In this document: positions 18,769 through 28,021 of the stretch, one piece after another | How positions within the stretch are numbered: position 1 is the stretch's first letter | How the letters are laid out: every line of letters starts with the position of its first letter | DNA from: Bryobacterales bacterium F-183 | GTDB lineage: Bacteria; Acidobacteriota; Terriglobia; Bryobacterales; Bryobacteraceae | Direction of reading: 5' to 3' | Assembly (NCBI GenBank): GCA_016865505.2 | Contig: AP025252.1 | Span: 3,534,001 to 3,598,000 of the forward strand | DNA length: 64,000 nucleotides | Notes under the pieces: generated by a model | The model's input: the letters and a program-made list of their open reading frames with translations, nothing else | Database searches by the model: none | What the model was told of the DNA's origin: nothing | Program-made: the position numbers and the translations under genes

Positions 18769-19355
18769 CCTCTCTCGATCAGCTTCTGTCCGCGCTGCAC
18801 CCGGAAGGTGACCGCAATGCTGCCGCCGAGCGCTACGAGGCACTACGCAGGAGGCTAATCGTGTTCTTCAGCGTCCGTCATCTGGGTGCCGCGGACCAAC
18901 TGGCGGACGAGGTTCTGGATCGCATGGCCAGGCGCATCGCAGAAGGATCCTCGATTGAGACCACCCCGGAAAACTTCGCTCTCGGCATCGCGCGCAATGT
19001 CGCCCGCGAAGATTGGAAGCGGCCACAGCCGCGTCCGCAGGAGATCGACTGGAACCGCCTCGCTGCCCCTGCCCCAAACCAGGATGAGGAAGCGGCGCTC
19101 CGCTGCCTGGATCACTGCCTCGATCAACTGTCGCCCGACAACCGCTCGTCGATCCTCCGCTTCTACGCTGTTTCGAACGGTCGTGAAAAAATCAGCAACC
19201 GTGCGATGCTCGCCCGTGAATTGGGAATCGACGCCAACGCCCTACGTGTCCGGATGCACCGTCTCCGCTCGGCGCTGGAGCGCTGCATGCGCGATTGTCC
19301 GCAGAACGGTAACGAATTGAATCGGGAGGCCATCTCTAAACGTGGACGAAATTAG
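18765..19355 (+). CDS. ECF-like sigma-70 family factor
   Basis: 196 aa from a TTG at 18765 that overlaps the CHAT stop; the frame is open further upstream inside the CHAT gene, which is less likely. A sigma2-like region (RRLIVFFSVRHLGAADQLADEVLDRMARRI, about 28-58) and a sigma4-like helix-turn-helix (RAMLARELGIDANALRVRMHRLRSALERCM, about 150-180) are visible. It lies between a CHAT protein and an anti-sigma-like membrane protein, so it probably drives its own cluster. Confidence 0.8.
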   Translation: MTSLDQLLSALHPEGDRNAAAERYEALRRRLIVFFSVRHLGAADQLADEVLDRMARRIAEGSSIETTPENFALGIARNVAREDWKRPQPRPQEIDWNRLAAPAPNQDEEAALRCLDHCLDQLSPDNRSSILRFYAVSNGREKISNRAMLARELGIDANALRVRMHRLRSALERCMRDCPQNGNELNREAISKRGRN

Positions 19356-20028
19356 CTCCTCCAAGTTGCGGGCCTACCTGCTCGGGCAACTTTCCGGCGA
19401 CGATCGGGACATGCTGGAAGAAAAGCTCTTTGCCGATCCCGGTATGCAATCGCTCGTAGAAAGCGTCGAACACGATCTCTACGATGATTTCGCCAGCGGC
19501 GCATTGAGCCCTTCCGATCGTGGGGCGTGGCGCCAGTACATGGCCAGCCACCCTGACTCAGCGGTCCGTCTCCGCACTGCCCGAGCCCTGCAGCAGCGCG
19601 CCGCCAAGTCCGGCCGGACGCCGCCCGTTTCCTGGATCGTCGCTGCTGCGGCGATCGCAGCCGCACTGCTCGTCGCCTTTTTCTACTTCACTCCCAAGCC
19701 GAAGCCCGTGTACTACGCCTCCGCATCGCTCGAACCCGGCACGCTACGCTCAGGCGACAGCAACGCTACCCGCATCCAGTGGCTGGACCTGCCCGCCGAA
19801 GCCACGGGTGCGCAAATCGAACTGCGCAACGTACCCAACGACGCAACCCAGGCGTTCCTCCGGCAGGTGGACTCTGGCCAAGTGGTTTGGCGCGGACCCA
19901 TTAGTCTTTCGGTGGTGCTCGTGCCGGCTACCGCATTTCAGCCAGGCGACTACGTCCTCACCATCACCGACGCTGGCGGCGCTGAGATTGCGGATTACTC
20001 GTTTCGGGTTCGCAAGCCCGGCGCATGA
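19342..20028 (+). CDS. Single-TM anti-sigma-like protein
   Basis: 228 aa from a GTG that overlaps the sigma gene by 14 nt. The N-terminal 85 residues resemble anti-sigma N-domains in helical composition (KLRAYLLGQLSGDDRDMLEEKLFADP) but lack the HxxxCxxC zinc motif. One TM at about 97-116 (WIVAAAAIAAALLVAFFYF) leads to a periplasmic beta-rich domain to the end. Position and topology suggest it sequesters the upstream sigma factor and senses an envelope signal. This role is inferred from context, not from a recognised family signature. Confidence 0.65.
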   Translation: MDEISSSKLRAYLLGQLSGDDRDMLEEKLFADPGMQSLVESVEHDLYDDFASGALSPSDRGAWRQYMASHPDSAVRLRTARALQQRAAKSGRTPPVSWIVAAAAIAAALLVAFFYFTPKPKPVYYASASLEPGTLRSGDSNATRIQWLDLPAEATGAQIELRNVPNDATQAFLRQVDSGQVVWRGPISLSVVLVPATAFQPGDYVLTITDAGGAEIADYSFRVRKPGA

Positions 20029-20103
20029 TACATTGCACGACAGCGAATTTTCGTGGTCCATCCGCCACGCGATCTCGCTAATCGTTGCAGGTAAGTCCAT
20101 TTC

Positions 20104-22719
20104 GTGAAACCGGAACTGCGCGCTCTCTTCGAAATCGTCGCCGACCTTGCGCCGGCAGAGCGCATAGCCCACTACGACTCCCACTCGACCCCGCAGGACC
20201 TGCGCGATGAGCTCGAATCGCTCCTCACGTACGACCACACAACGTACGGCGCGTCCCTTCTGAACGACGTCGTAGCCGGGGCCGCCGCGAACTGGGCACA
20301 AGCCACCTCAGTCGCCGACCCCGTCCTGCGCAGTTGTGGCCCGTACACGCTCGTACGCCTACTGGGCCGTGGCGGCATGGGCGAGGTCTGGCTCGCCGAA
20401 CGCAGCGACGGCGAACTTACCCTGCAAGCGGCCATCAAGTTTGTGAATCCCGCCGTTGTACGATCCGGGTCGTTCGAACAGCGATTCCTGCGCGAACGTC
20501 AGATTCTGGCATCACTTTCGCACCCTGGCATCGCGCGCATCCTCGATGCCGGACGCAACGCCGACGATGGTCTGCCGTACCTCGTCATGGAGTATGTCGA
20601 CGGTCTGGCCATCCATGAGTACTGCGAGGGCCTCAGTCTTGAGTCCACCTTGCGCGTCTTTCTGGACGTCTGCGATGTCGTCGCGCATCTACATCGCAAC
20701 CTGGTTGTCCATCGCGACCTCAAGCCGTCGAACATCATGGTGGACCACACCAGCCGCGTCAAACTCCTGGACTTTGGGATTGCCAAAGTGCTCGATGAGG
20801 TCGCCGCGGATGCCGCCGTCACCCGTGAGGTGCTGCTCACGCCCGACTACGCGAGCCCTGAGCAATCGCAGGGTCAAGCCACCACCACGGCCAGCGACAT
20901 TTACTCGCTAGGTGCGGTACTCCGCACGCTCGTCGGCCTCAGTTCCACCGGCTCTGCCTCGCTACGAGAGGATGCCTCGGTGATCGCCGCCAAGTGCCTG
21001 CGAGAGGAACCCACGGAACGCTACGGCAGTGTCGACGAGCTGTCGCTGGACATACAAGCGGCGCTGGAATCCCGTCCTGTACGGGCACGCGAAGGCAACC
21101 GCTGGTATCTCTTCCGTCGGTTCTTCCGGCGAAACTGGGTGATCACAACAGCGGTCGCCGGCGTCATCCTGATGCTGGCCGGATCGGTGTACATCGTAAA
21201 CCGGGAACGTCTACTCGCAGAGCAGCGCTTCGGCCAGCTACGCCAGCTCGCCAACACGGTCTTCACCTTGGACACCGCACTCCGTGACCTCCCGGGCGCT
21301 ACCAAGACCCGCGAAGAGGTGGTCACCGCGTCGCTTGCTTACCTGGATGGCCTCGCAACGGAATCCCTCCGCGACGACCCCGCGCTCGCCCAGGAAGTTG
21401 CCAACGGCTACAGCCGCATCGGCAAGGTCCAAGGCTCGCCGCGCAACGCCAATCTTGGTAAGTTCGAACAAGCCTACGCGACCATCGAGAAGTCCATCCG
21501 GATTCGCGACCTCTACCTCGCGGCACGTCCCAACGATGTCGAAGCCATTGTCGCCGCCTTGGATTCCGCCGCCGACCTCGCCGCCATCAGCGATTTTCGC
21601 GACCGTCCCGACCTCCTGGAATCGAGTGCCAGGCTTGTCGCTCTGTACGGGCAACGCGCACAATCGTTGCCAGGTGTCACTGGCCGTCAAAAGGAGGCGA
21701 TCGCCGCAGCCCTCACCAACGTCGGCCTCGCCCACTCCAACCTTTCGAGGCGCGAAGAGGCGGCAAAGTACCTGGAAGCAGCCCTTCCCATCGCACGCGA
21801 GGCGCAGGCCTGGCGCGTCCTCTTGCACGCCAACTCCACTCTGGCTGCCGTCCGCCGGCGCCTTGGCGACTTCGATGCAGCCCTCGCCCGCCTAGCCGAG
21901 GCCGAGGATCTTCTCGGACGAGTGAAGTTCCCCAACGAGCGCGCCCGCTTTCAGACCGAGTATGCGCACCTCACGTTCCGCAGCAACCTGCTGGGTGAGG
22001 ACGAATCCATTAGCCTTGGCCGATACGAAGAGGCGATCCCGCTCCAACGTCAGGCGATCGCACTCACCGAAAGCTGGATCGCGAAAGACACCAACGATGC
22101 CGCAGCCCGCGACATGCTAGGCAAGACTTCGCGAACCCTGGGCGACATGTTGCGCCACGTCAATATGGCCGAAGCGCTCCGCATCTATGAAAAGGGTGAA
22201 TCCACTCTTGCGTCGCTCAATACGGCGTCCGCGCAACGCGACCGTGCCCGTCTGCTGGCCAAAATGGCGCTGCCGCTACGCCGCCTGGGTCGCACCAAAG
22301 AAGCGGCCCAGCGTCTCGCACAGTCCGAAGCGATCCTGAAGAAGATGGGCTTCCTTCCGCCGCCTAAAGATGGGTTGGAGGCCGAGGTCAGCGGCTACAT
22401 GCTATGCCTGGGGCAACATGAACTGGAAACCGGACGCCCCGCAGATGCAAAAGCCACCTACGAGCAACTGGTGGCGTGGATGCAGGAACGAAAGCTATTG
22501 GATTCGCCCCGGCTCGACGAGGCCACCTCTCTCTCGCGCATCTATTTGCAAATGTTCCAGGCGTATCTCGCCTTGAAGGACCAGGCATCAGCAGATAGAG
22601 TGGCAGCCAAAGCCCGCGCGATCTGGGACCAATGGTCCCGCAAGCTGCCAGGTAATGTGTACGTGGAACGGCGTCGCAGGGAAATGGAAACAGTTTTGTC
22701 TCAAGCCGCAAAGAGCTAG
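20104..22719 (+). CDS. Hanks-type Ser/Thr protein kinase with one TM and a TPR C-terminal region
   Basis: 871 aa from a GTG. The kinase domain covers about 78-330: glycine loop LLGRGGMGEVW, catalytic Lys112 (AAIKF), HRD Asp205 (VVHRDLKPSN), DFG Asp223, and TPDYASPEQ in the activation segment. One TM lies at about 345-364 (VITTAVAGVILMLAGSVYIV). The rest is an extracytoplasmic TPR-like helical domain, a layout frequent in Acidobacteria. The TAG is shared in a 4-base overlap (22716-22719) with the convergent ECF sigma gene. It probably belongs to the same signalling array as the sigma and anti-sigma genes. Confidence 0.9.
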   Translation: MKPELRALFEIVADLAPAERIAHYDSHSTPQDLRDELESLLTYDHTTYGASLLNDVVAGAAANWAQATSVADPVLRSCGPYTLVRLLGRGGMGEVWLAERSDGELTLQAAIKFVNPAVVRSGSFEQRFLRERQILASLSHPGIARILDAGRNADDGLPYLVMEYVDGLAIHEYCEGLSLESTLRVFLDVCDVVAHLHRNLVVHRDLKPSNIMVDHTSRVKLLDFGIAKVLDEVAADAAVTREVLLTPDYASPEQSQGQATTTASDIYSLGAVLRTLVGLSSTGSASLREDASVIAAKCLREEPTERYGSVDELSLDIQAALESRPVRAREGNRWYLFRRFFRRNWVITTAVAGVILMLAGSVYIVNRERLLAEQRFGQLRQLANTVFTLDTALRDLPGATKTREEVVTASLAYLDGLATESLRDDPALAQEVANGYSRIGKVQGSPRNANLGKFEQAYATIEKSIRIRDLYLAARPNDVEAIVAALDSAADLAAISDFRDRPDLLESSARLVALYGQRAQSLPGVTGRQKEAIAAALTNVGLAHSNLSRREEAAKYLEAALPIAREAQAWRVLLHANSTLAAVRRRLGDFDAALARLAEAEDLLGRVKFPNERARFQTEYAHLTFRSNLLGEDESISLGRYEEAIPLQRQAIALTESWIAKDTNDAAARDMLGKTSRTLGDMLRHVNMAEALRIYEKGESTLASLNTASAQRDRARLLAKMALPLRRLGRTKEAAQRLAQSEAILKKMGFLPPPKDGLEAEVSGYMLCLGQHELETGRPADAKATYEQLVAWMQERKLLDSPRLDEATSLSRIYLQMFQAYLALKDQASADRVAAKARAIWDQWSRKLPGNVYVERRRREMETVLSQAAKS

Positions 22720-23285
22720 TGGCTATCGGCCAACCGCCGCCGCAGCCACGCATGTGCGAACCGCAAATCGTGCCGCACCGCGCTCAGCGATCGATTCATC
22801 GCGGATGCCGTCTCTTCCGCCGTCAATCCGCCAAAGTGATGCAACTCCACAGCCCGCGCAAGATTCGGACTCTCCGCCGCCAGCTCGTCCAGTGCATCGT
22901 TGAGCTCCAGCAGATCCACGGGCTTCCACTCAGGACCCTGCATCACAATGGCTGCTTTCTCTGAATCCAGGCGCTGCATTGCTCCGCCTCGCTTCCCGGT
23001 AGCTTTGGCCCGCGCATGATCCACCAACAGCCGTCGCATAATCTGCGACGCCACTGCTAGAAAATGAGCACGATCCGTAAACGCGGGTGTTTGACCATGA
23101 AACACCCGCACGTACATTTCATTCACCAAAGCAGTTGGTTGCAGCGTGTGTCCGGCATTCTCACGTTGCATCCGCCCCGACGCGATCCGGTGCAGTTCGG
23201 CGTAAACCAACGGCATCAGTTCTTCGGCGGCGGAAGCATCGCCCTCACGAATGCGCGCAAGCAGTTGTGTGACTTGCGATTCCAA
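22716..23285 (-). CDS. ECF sigma factor of the Sig-70_X6 (TIGR02999) type
   Basis: 189 aa. The sequence shows the X6-type features: AAEELMPLVYAELHRIA near residue 20, GHTLQPTALVNEMYVRV, FLAVASQIMRRLLVDHAR and the sigma4 helix-turn-helix LTAEETASAMNRSLSAVRHDLRFAHAWLRR. It lies 22 bases downstream of the Oar-like receptor gene on the same strand, so the two may be co-transcribed. Its stop overlaps that of the convergent kinase gene, an arrangement that would let antisense transcription couple the two. Confidence 0.88.
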   Translation of the reverse strand: MESQVTQLLARIREGDASAAEELMPLVYAELHRIASGRMQRENAGHTLQPTALVNEMYVRVFHGQTPAFTDRAHFLAVASQIMRRLLVDHARAKATGKRGGAMQRLDSEKAAIVMQGPEWKPVDLLELNDALDELAAESPNLARAVELHHFGGLTAEETASAMNRSLSAVRHDLRFAHAWLRRRLADSH

Positions 23286-23307
23286 ACCTAGAGCCTACCA
23301 CGCAGGC

Positions 23308-26300
23308 CTAAAACACAAACTTCGCGCCCAACTGCACGACGCGAACAGTCGTACCGCGTACGCCACCGCCAATCATGCCGAAGGTCTGCGAACGTACGTT
23401 CAGGTCCACCGACGCGACATCGGGATTGTAGTGGTTGAACAGATTGAAGATCTCGGTGCGGAATTCAAAATACGTCTTTTCCTTGACCGCAAACCGCTTG
23501 TTGGCCGAGAAGTCCGTGTTGATCAACCCCGGCAGGCGAACGGCGTTGGTACGCGGCGACGTTCCAAACCGCCCGAAGAACGGGCTCGTTCTCGCGGCAT
23601 CGGTATAGATGGTGAATGCATCGGTATTGAACCACCGCGTCCACTTGCGTGCGGAGGGGTCAAGATTCCCGTTCTGCCCCGCCACTACGTCGGGCCGCGA
23701 TCCAACACCAGTGCCCGTCGTGTCGACGCCGTAGCCGATCGGAGCGCCAAAGCCCGTCTGCGCCGTGATGATCGTCGAAACCTGCCAGCCCTTTGCCAGG
23801 TAGGCCAACACTCCCTTCGAACCCTTGAAGAATGGCAGTTCGTACAACACCGTATTCACCGAGCGTAGCTTTTGGTCAAACCCGGCAACCGCGCGTTCGC
23901 CCTGCAGATTGTACAGGTCCTGCACGGATCCGATGTAGTTGCCGCCGCCGACCTGCCCGCCGATGTCCGTCGGACCCGTAAATGCCTTGGCCCAAGTGAA
24001 CGCCGACAGCACGGTCAACCCGGTCGACATACGGCGTTCCACTTTCGCCTGCAGCGAATGATAGATGGAATTGCCGATCGCTTTGTCACCGGTCACCGGG
24101 CGCTGGAACAGTTGATTGGGACGGCGTGAATTGAGCGACGGCGTACCCGCCACGCGTGGATCCACCACCAGGATGGGACGGTTAATGTCGCCAAGCGTCG
24201 CCACCAGTCGCGTACCCTTGCTGCCCACATAGCCGACATCCACCACCAGATTGCCAAAGGTCTTCTTCTGGATGTTGAAGTTCCACTGCTGGATATAGGA
24301 ATCGCGCATGTTCTGGTCGTTCGACACAGCGAAGTTGTACTGTCCGGACGTCGCAGCACCCGCAAAAGGATTCGTAAAGAACAGATTCGGTGTACCGACG
24401 ATGTTGCCCACTACCTGCGCACCTGCGGTTGCCTGGAATCCCTCTGCCATTGCGAAAATCGCGTTGGAAATCTGCGGCGTATAGTACATGCCATAGCCGG
24501 CTCGAATCACCGCATCCTTCACAAAGCCAGGCTGATACGCAAACCCAAGGCGAGGACCCCAGTTGTTGCGGTCCGACTGCAGCAAGCTGCGGCCGTACCT
24601 CGACGTCGACGGCGTAGCGAATCCGGCCGGAATCAGACCATTCTGCTCGATGTTCACAAACTGGTCATCGGACTGGATCATCTTGCCAAAGTAGTCGTAC
24701 CGGATGCCGTAGTTCAGGGTGAAGCGGGGCGTGATCTTCCAATCGTCATTGAAGTAGTACGCCTGCCAGTAGTTCACCAGATCCGTATTCGTCACCGCCG
24801 GGTTGATGCTTGCCCTGCGTACAAACCCGAGCATGAAGTCGGCCATCGCGCTACCGGAATACGTACCGTCAAAGGTAAAGTTGCCACGCGGGTCGCGTGC
24901 CTGATTGAATGTCACCAGACGGCGAGCGATATCGGCGCCGAACTTCAGGAAGTGCGTGCCACGTTGCCAGGACAGATTGTCCACAAATTGAAAGATGCCA
25001 TTCGAGCGTTCACGCGGCCCAATCGTACGCTGTAGCCCAAACGTCGAGAAACTACCGTCGTCTCCGCCAATGCTGACAATCGGCGGCCCAAAAAACTTCG
25101 GATCCTTCGAAACAAGCGGCAGGCCCATCTTGTTCGCGACATCGAACTCGGCCTTGCCGGTGGTGCCAAAAATCTCGTTCTCGTAGAAGTTGTGATAGCC
25201 GCCGCGCAGGTCGTTCACAATCGCCGAAGAGATCGTACGCGTGTAGCCCAGCGACAGATTCTTGGTACGGCCCAGGTTGTCGCGCTGGTCGTTACCCCAG
25301 TACGGCACGCCCGCTTCGAACGTATCGTTGAACACGAAGCGTCCAAAGATCGAGTCCTTCGACGAGAACTGATGGTCGATGCGCGCGTTGTAGTTGTCTT
25401 GCTTCGACACCGCTGACGTCGGACTGTTGATGAAGTTGTTCGCAACGATGCTGCCCGTTGAACTGCCCGTATTCGGCAGAGGCGTAAATGCGATGAATGC
25501 CAGTGCCTGTGGGCTTAGCTGGCTGGTTGGGATGAGATTGCCGGGAATCGGTGTACCCGACGCGTCCTTCAACACGATCGGAGCACCCGTACGCGCATTC
25601 ACCAATTGACTGAAGTCGCCCCGCCGGAACGCAGCCGTGGGAACCGTACGGAAGCTGGCCACCGCACCTTGCGCAATGCGTCCGGACTCCCAGTTAAAGA
25701 AGAAGAACGTCTTATCCTTGCCGTTGTACAGCTTCGGCAGGCGCACCGGACCGCCCAGGTTCGCACCATACTGATTGCGATTCAATCGCGGACTCGTCAC
25801 CGACGTACCTGCAATCGCATCGTAGGTCTGCGTCAAAGCGTCATTGCGGTTGAACTCCCACAGCGTGCCATGAAAGATGTTGCCCCCGCGCTTGGTCAAC
25901 ATGTTGACGTGTCCACCCGGCGCGCCGCCGGACTCCGCGGAGTAGCTCGACGTTTCCACTTTGAACTCGGCCAGCGAGTCCACCGACGGCGAGAACGAAT
26001 ACGTCATCGCGTCGTAGTCCATCACTTCAATGCCGTCCAGAAAGAATCGATTCGCCGTATCGCGCGACCCGTTGGCAGAAAATCCAGTGCTGCCAAACGA
26101 GCTATCGGCCTGCCCGATCGACCCGCGTCCGCGCCGTACCGTGATCGATCCTGGCGTACCGGCCTGCGCACCGGGAATCAACTGCGCCAACTGAATAAAG
26201 TTGCGTCCGTTCAACGGCAGATCCACAATCTTCTGCGCATCGATCACGGAGCCCACCGTTGCGTTTTCCGTCTGCAGCACCGCCGCCGCCGCCTCAACAT

Positions 26301-26649
26301 TGATCGACTCGGTGACGTTGCCAACCTTAATTTGGATGTCCACGCGAGCCGTCACGCCCACCTGCAACTCAAGGCCGTTTACGCGGCCAGACTGGAAGCC
26401 GCTCTTGGTGGTCTCTAGCGTATACTCGCCCGCCGCAAGAAACGGCAAGGTGTAGCTGCCAACATCATTGGTGCTCGTCTCGCGAGCAGCGTTGGTCAGC
26501 TTGCTCACCGCCTTCACCTTCACGTCGGCGACCGGCGCGCCGCTCGAATCCGTGACGATCCCCGTCACCGTGGCTGTAGTCTGTTGCGCGGATAGGCAAG
26601 GGCCAAAAGCCATTGCAAACACGAGGCAATGCGCGAACCTGATTTTCAA
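23308..26649 (-). CDS. Oar-like TonB-dependent receptor with N-terminal carboxypeptidase-regulatory domain
   Basis: About 1113 aa from a TTG at 26649 preceded by AAAGGGG at 8 nt (an upstream TTG at 26676 is less well placed). Signal peptide, then a CarboxypepD_reg domain (about 20-100; GIVTDSSGAPVADVKVKAVSK), a plug domain (about 115-230; GSVIDAQKIVDLPLNGRNF and the conserved FFLDGIEVMDYD), and a very long 22-strand-type barrel to the C-terminal Phe. Acidobacteria have many such Oar-like receptors for polymer-derived or peptide ligands. The ligand here is unknown. It heads a probable operon with the ECF sigma gene. Confidence 0.9.
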   Translation of the reverse strand: MKIRFAHCLVFAMAFGPCLSAQQTTATVTGIVTDSSGAPVADVKVKAVSKLTNAARETSTNDVGSYTLPFLAAGEYTLETTKSGFQSGRVNGLELQVGVTARVDIQIKVGNVTESINVEAAAAVLQTENATVGSVIDAQKIVDLPLNGRNFIQLAQLIPGAQAGTPGSITVRRGRGSIGQADSSFGSTGFSANGSRDTANRFFLDGIEVMDYDAMTYSFSPSVDSLAEFKVETSSYSAESGGAPGGHVNMLTKRGGNIFHGTLWEFNRNDALTQTYDAIAGTSVTSPRLNRNQYGANLGGPVRLPKLYNGKDKTFFFFNWESGRIAQGAVASFRTVPTAAFRRGDFSQLVNARTGAPIVLKDASGTPIPGNLIPTSQLSPQALAFIAFTPLPNTGSSTGSIVANNFINSPTSAVSKQDNYNARIDHQFSSKDSIFGRFVFNDTFEAGVPYWGNDQRDNLGRTKNLSLGYTRTISSAIVNDLRGGYHNFYENEIFGTTGKAEFDVANKMGLPLVSKDPKFFGPPIVSIGGDDGSFSTFGLQRTIGPRERSNGIFQFVDNLSWQRGTHFLKFGADIARRLVTFNQARDPRGNFTFDGTYSGSAMADFMLGFVRRASINPAVTNTDLVNYWQAYYFNDDWKITPRFTLNYGIRYDYFGKMIQSDDQFVNIEQNGLIPAGFATPSTSRYGRSLLQSDRNNWGPRLGFAYQPGFVKDAVIRAGYGMYYTPQISNAIFAMAEGFQATAGAQVVGNIVGTPNLFFTNPFAGAATSGQYNFAVSNDQNMRDSYIQQWNFNIQKKTFGNLVVDVGYVGSKGTRLVATLGDINRPILVVDPRVAGTPSLNSRRPNQLFQRPVTGDKAIGNSIYHSLQAKVERRMSTGLTVLSAFTWAKAFTGPTDIGGQVGGGNYIGSVQDLYNLQGERAVAGFDQKLRSVNTVLYELPFFKGSKGVLAYLAKGWQVSTIITAQTGFGAPIGYGVDTTGTGVGSRPDVVAGQNGNLDPSARKWTRWFNTDAFTIYTDAARTSPFFGRFGTSPRTNAVRLPGLINTDFSANKRFAVKEKTYFEFRTEIFNLFNHYNPDVASVDLNVRSQTFGMIGGGVRGTTVRVVQLGAKFVF

Positions 26650-26803
26650 TCGATAAACCCCTTTAGCTGTGGGCAATTATAAGGCCCGGCTTCTACTGGA
26701 ATGACTGCTTCATGAAAACTTAATGAACCTCGCGGCCCATTGACAGCGTCCCAAACTTGTCGGTAACATATCGTCGTATCCGGATTTGTAGATGTATCCG
26801 GGT

Positions 26804-26815
26804 TGATCTAGATCA
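26804..26815. promoter_or_regulatory. Perfect 12-bp palindrome in the metK leader, candidate operator
   Basis: TGATCTAGATCA at 26804-26815 is self-complementary and ends 10 bases before the metK ATG. Two TATCCGG direct repeats (26777-26783 and 26795-26801) lie just upstream. A homodimeric regulator site is plausible, but no known motif was matched. Confidence 0.4.
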
Positions 26816-26825
26816 CATACCAAGC

Positions 26826-28007
26826 ATGCCCACTTCCTATATCTTTTCTTCCGAGTCGGTCGGCGAAGGCCATCCCGACAAGGTCGCCGATACGATTTCC
26901 GACGCGATTCTTGACGCCTGCCTGGCGCAGGACAAGACCTCCCGAGTTGCTTGCGAAACCTTCGTAAAGAGCAACCATGTTGTGGTCGGCGGTGAAATCA
27001 CCACCAAGGCCAAGTTCGACTACAACGAAATCATCCGCGCTGCGATCCGCGGCATCGGCTACGTCAACGACGACGACGTCTTCCACGCCGACCGCGTCTT
27101 CATCACCAACCTGCTCACCAAGCAGAGCCCCGACATTTCGCAGGGCGTTGACGCCAAGGCTGCGGAAGGAAAGAAGACGGCGGAACAGGGCGCCGGCGAC
27201 CAGGGTTTGATGTTCGGCTATGCCTGCAACGAAACCCCGGAACTGATGCCCGCCCCGATCATGTTCGCCCACCGCCTGGGCCGCGAACTCACCGCCATCC
27301 GCAAGGCCGGCAAGCTCGCCAAGTGGCTCCGTCCGGACGCCAAGAGCCAGGTTTCAGTCAAGTACGTCGACGGCAAGCCCACCGAAATCGTCAACGTTGT
27401 CATCTCCACCCAGCACTCGGCCGACGTCAAGCACGCCCTCATTGAAGACTTCTGCATCAAGCAGGTCATCAAGAAGGTGCTGCCGGCCAACATGTTGACC
27501 AAGAACACCGAGTACCTCATCAACCCCACTGGCCGCTTCGTCACCGGCGGACCCGAAGGCGATTCCGGCCTCACCGGCCGCAAGATCATCGTCGACAGCT
27601 ACGGTGGCACCGGCCGTCACGGTGGTGGCGCCTTCTCCGGTAAGGACCCGTCCAAGGTCGACCGTTCCGCCGCCTACATGGGCCGCTACGTCGCCAAGAA
27701 CGTCGTCGCCGCCGGCCTCGCCGACAAGTGCGAAGTGCAGTTCGCCTACGCCATCGGCTACCCCGACCCCGTCAGCGTACACGTCGACACCTTCGGCACC
27801 AACAAGGTTGCTGAAGAACTCATCATCAAGGCTGTTCAGGCAGTGTTTAGCTTCAAGCCGGCTGCTATCGTAAAGCAGCTGAACCTGCTCCGTCCGATCT
27901 ACTCGAAGACCACCAACTACGGCCACTTCGGCAAGATCGACGACCTGAACTCCATCACCTGGGAAAAGACCGATAAGGCCGCTGCTCTGAAGAAAGCGGC
28001 TAAGTAA
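26826..28007 (+). CDS. metK: S-adenosylmethionine synthetase
   Basis: 393 aa from the ATG at 26826 ([22 protein letters not shown]); 23 codons of open frame upstream do not belong to the family. The MetK hallmarks are present: [40 protein letters not shown] and the hexapeptide loop [16 protein letters not shown]. The cytosolic enzyme makes SAM from methionine and ATP. It is followed after 14 bases by ahcY, so SAM production and S-adenosylhomocysteine removal are co-expressed. Confidence 0.97.
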   Translation: MPTSYIFSSESVGEGHPDKVADTISDAILDACLAQDKTSRVACETFVKSNHVVVGGEITTKAKFDYNEIIRAAIRGIGYVNDDDVFHADRVFITNLLTKQSPDISQGVDAKAAEGKKTAEQGAGDQGLMFGYACNETPELMPAPIMFAHRLGRELTAIRKAGKLAKWLRPDAKSQVSVKYVDGKPTEIVNVVISTQHSADVKHALIEDFCIKQVIKKVLPANMLTKNTEYLINPTGRFVTGGPEGDSGLTGRKIIVDSYGGTGRHGGGAFSGKDPSKVDRSAAYMGRYVAKNVVAAGLADKCEVQFAYAIGYPDPVSVHVDTFGTNKVAEELIIKAVQAVFSFKPAAIVKQLNLLRPIYSKTTNYGHFGKIDDLNSITWEKTDKAAALKKAAK

Positions 28008-28021
28008 CAACAGGAGCATCC

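Noticed and set aside
26650-26825. SAM or SAH riboswitch before metK
   Set aside because: I could not draw a conserved riboswitch fold; only a short palindrome and small direct repeats are visible.
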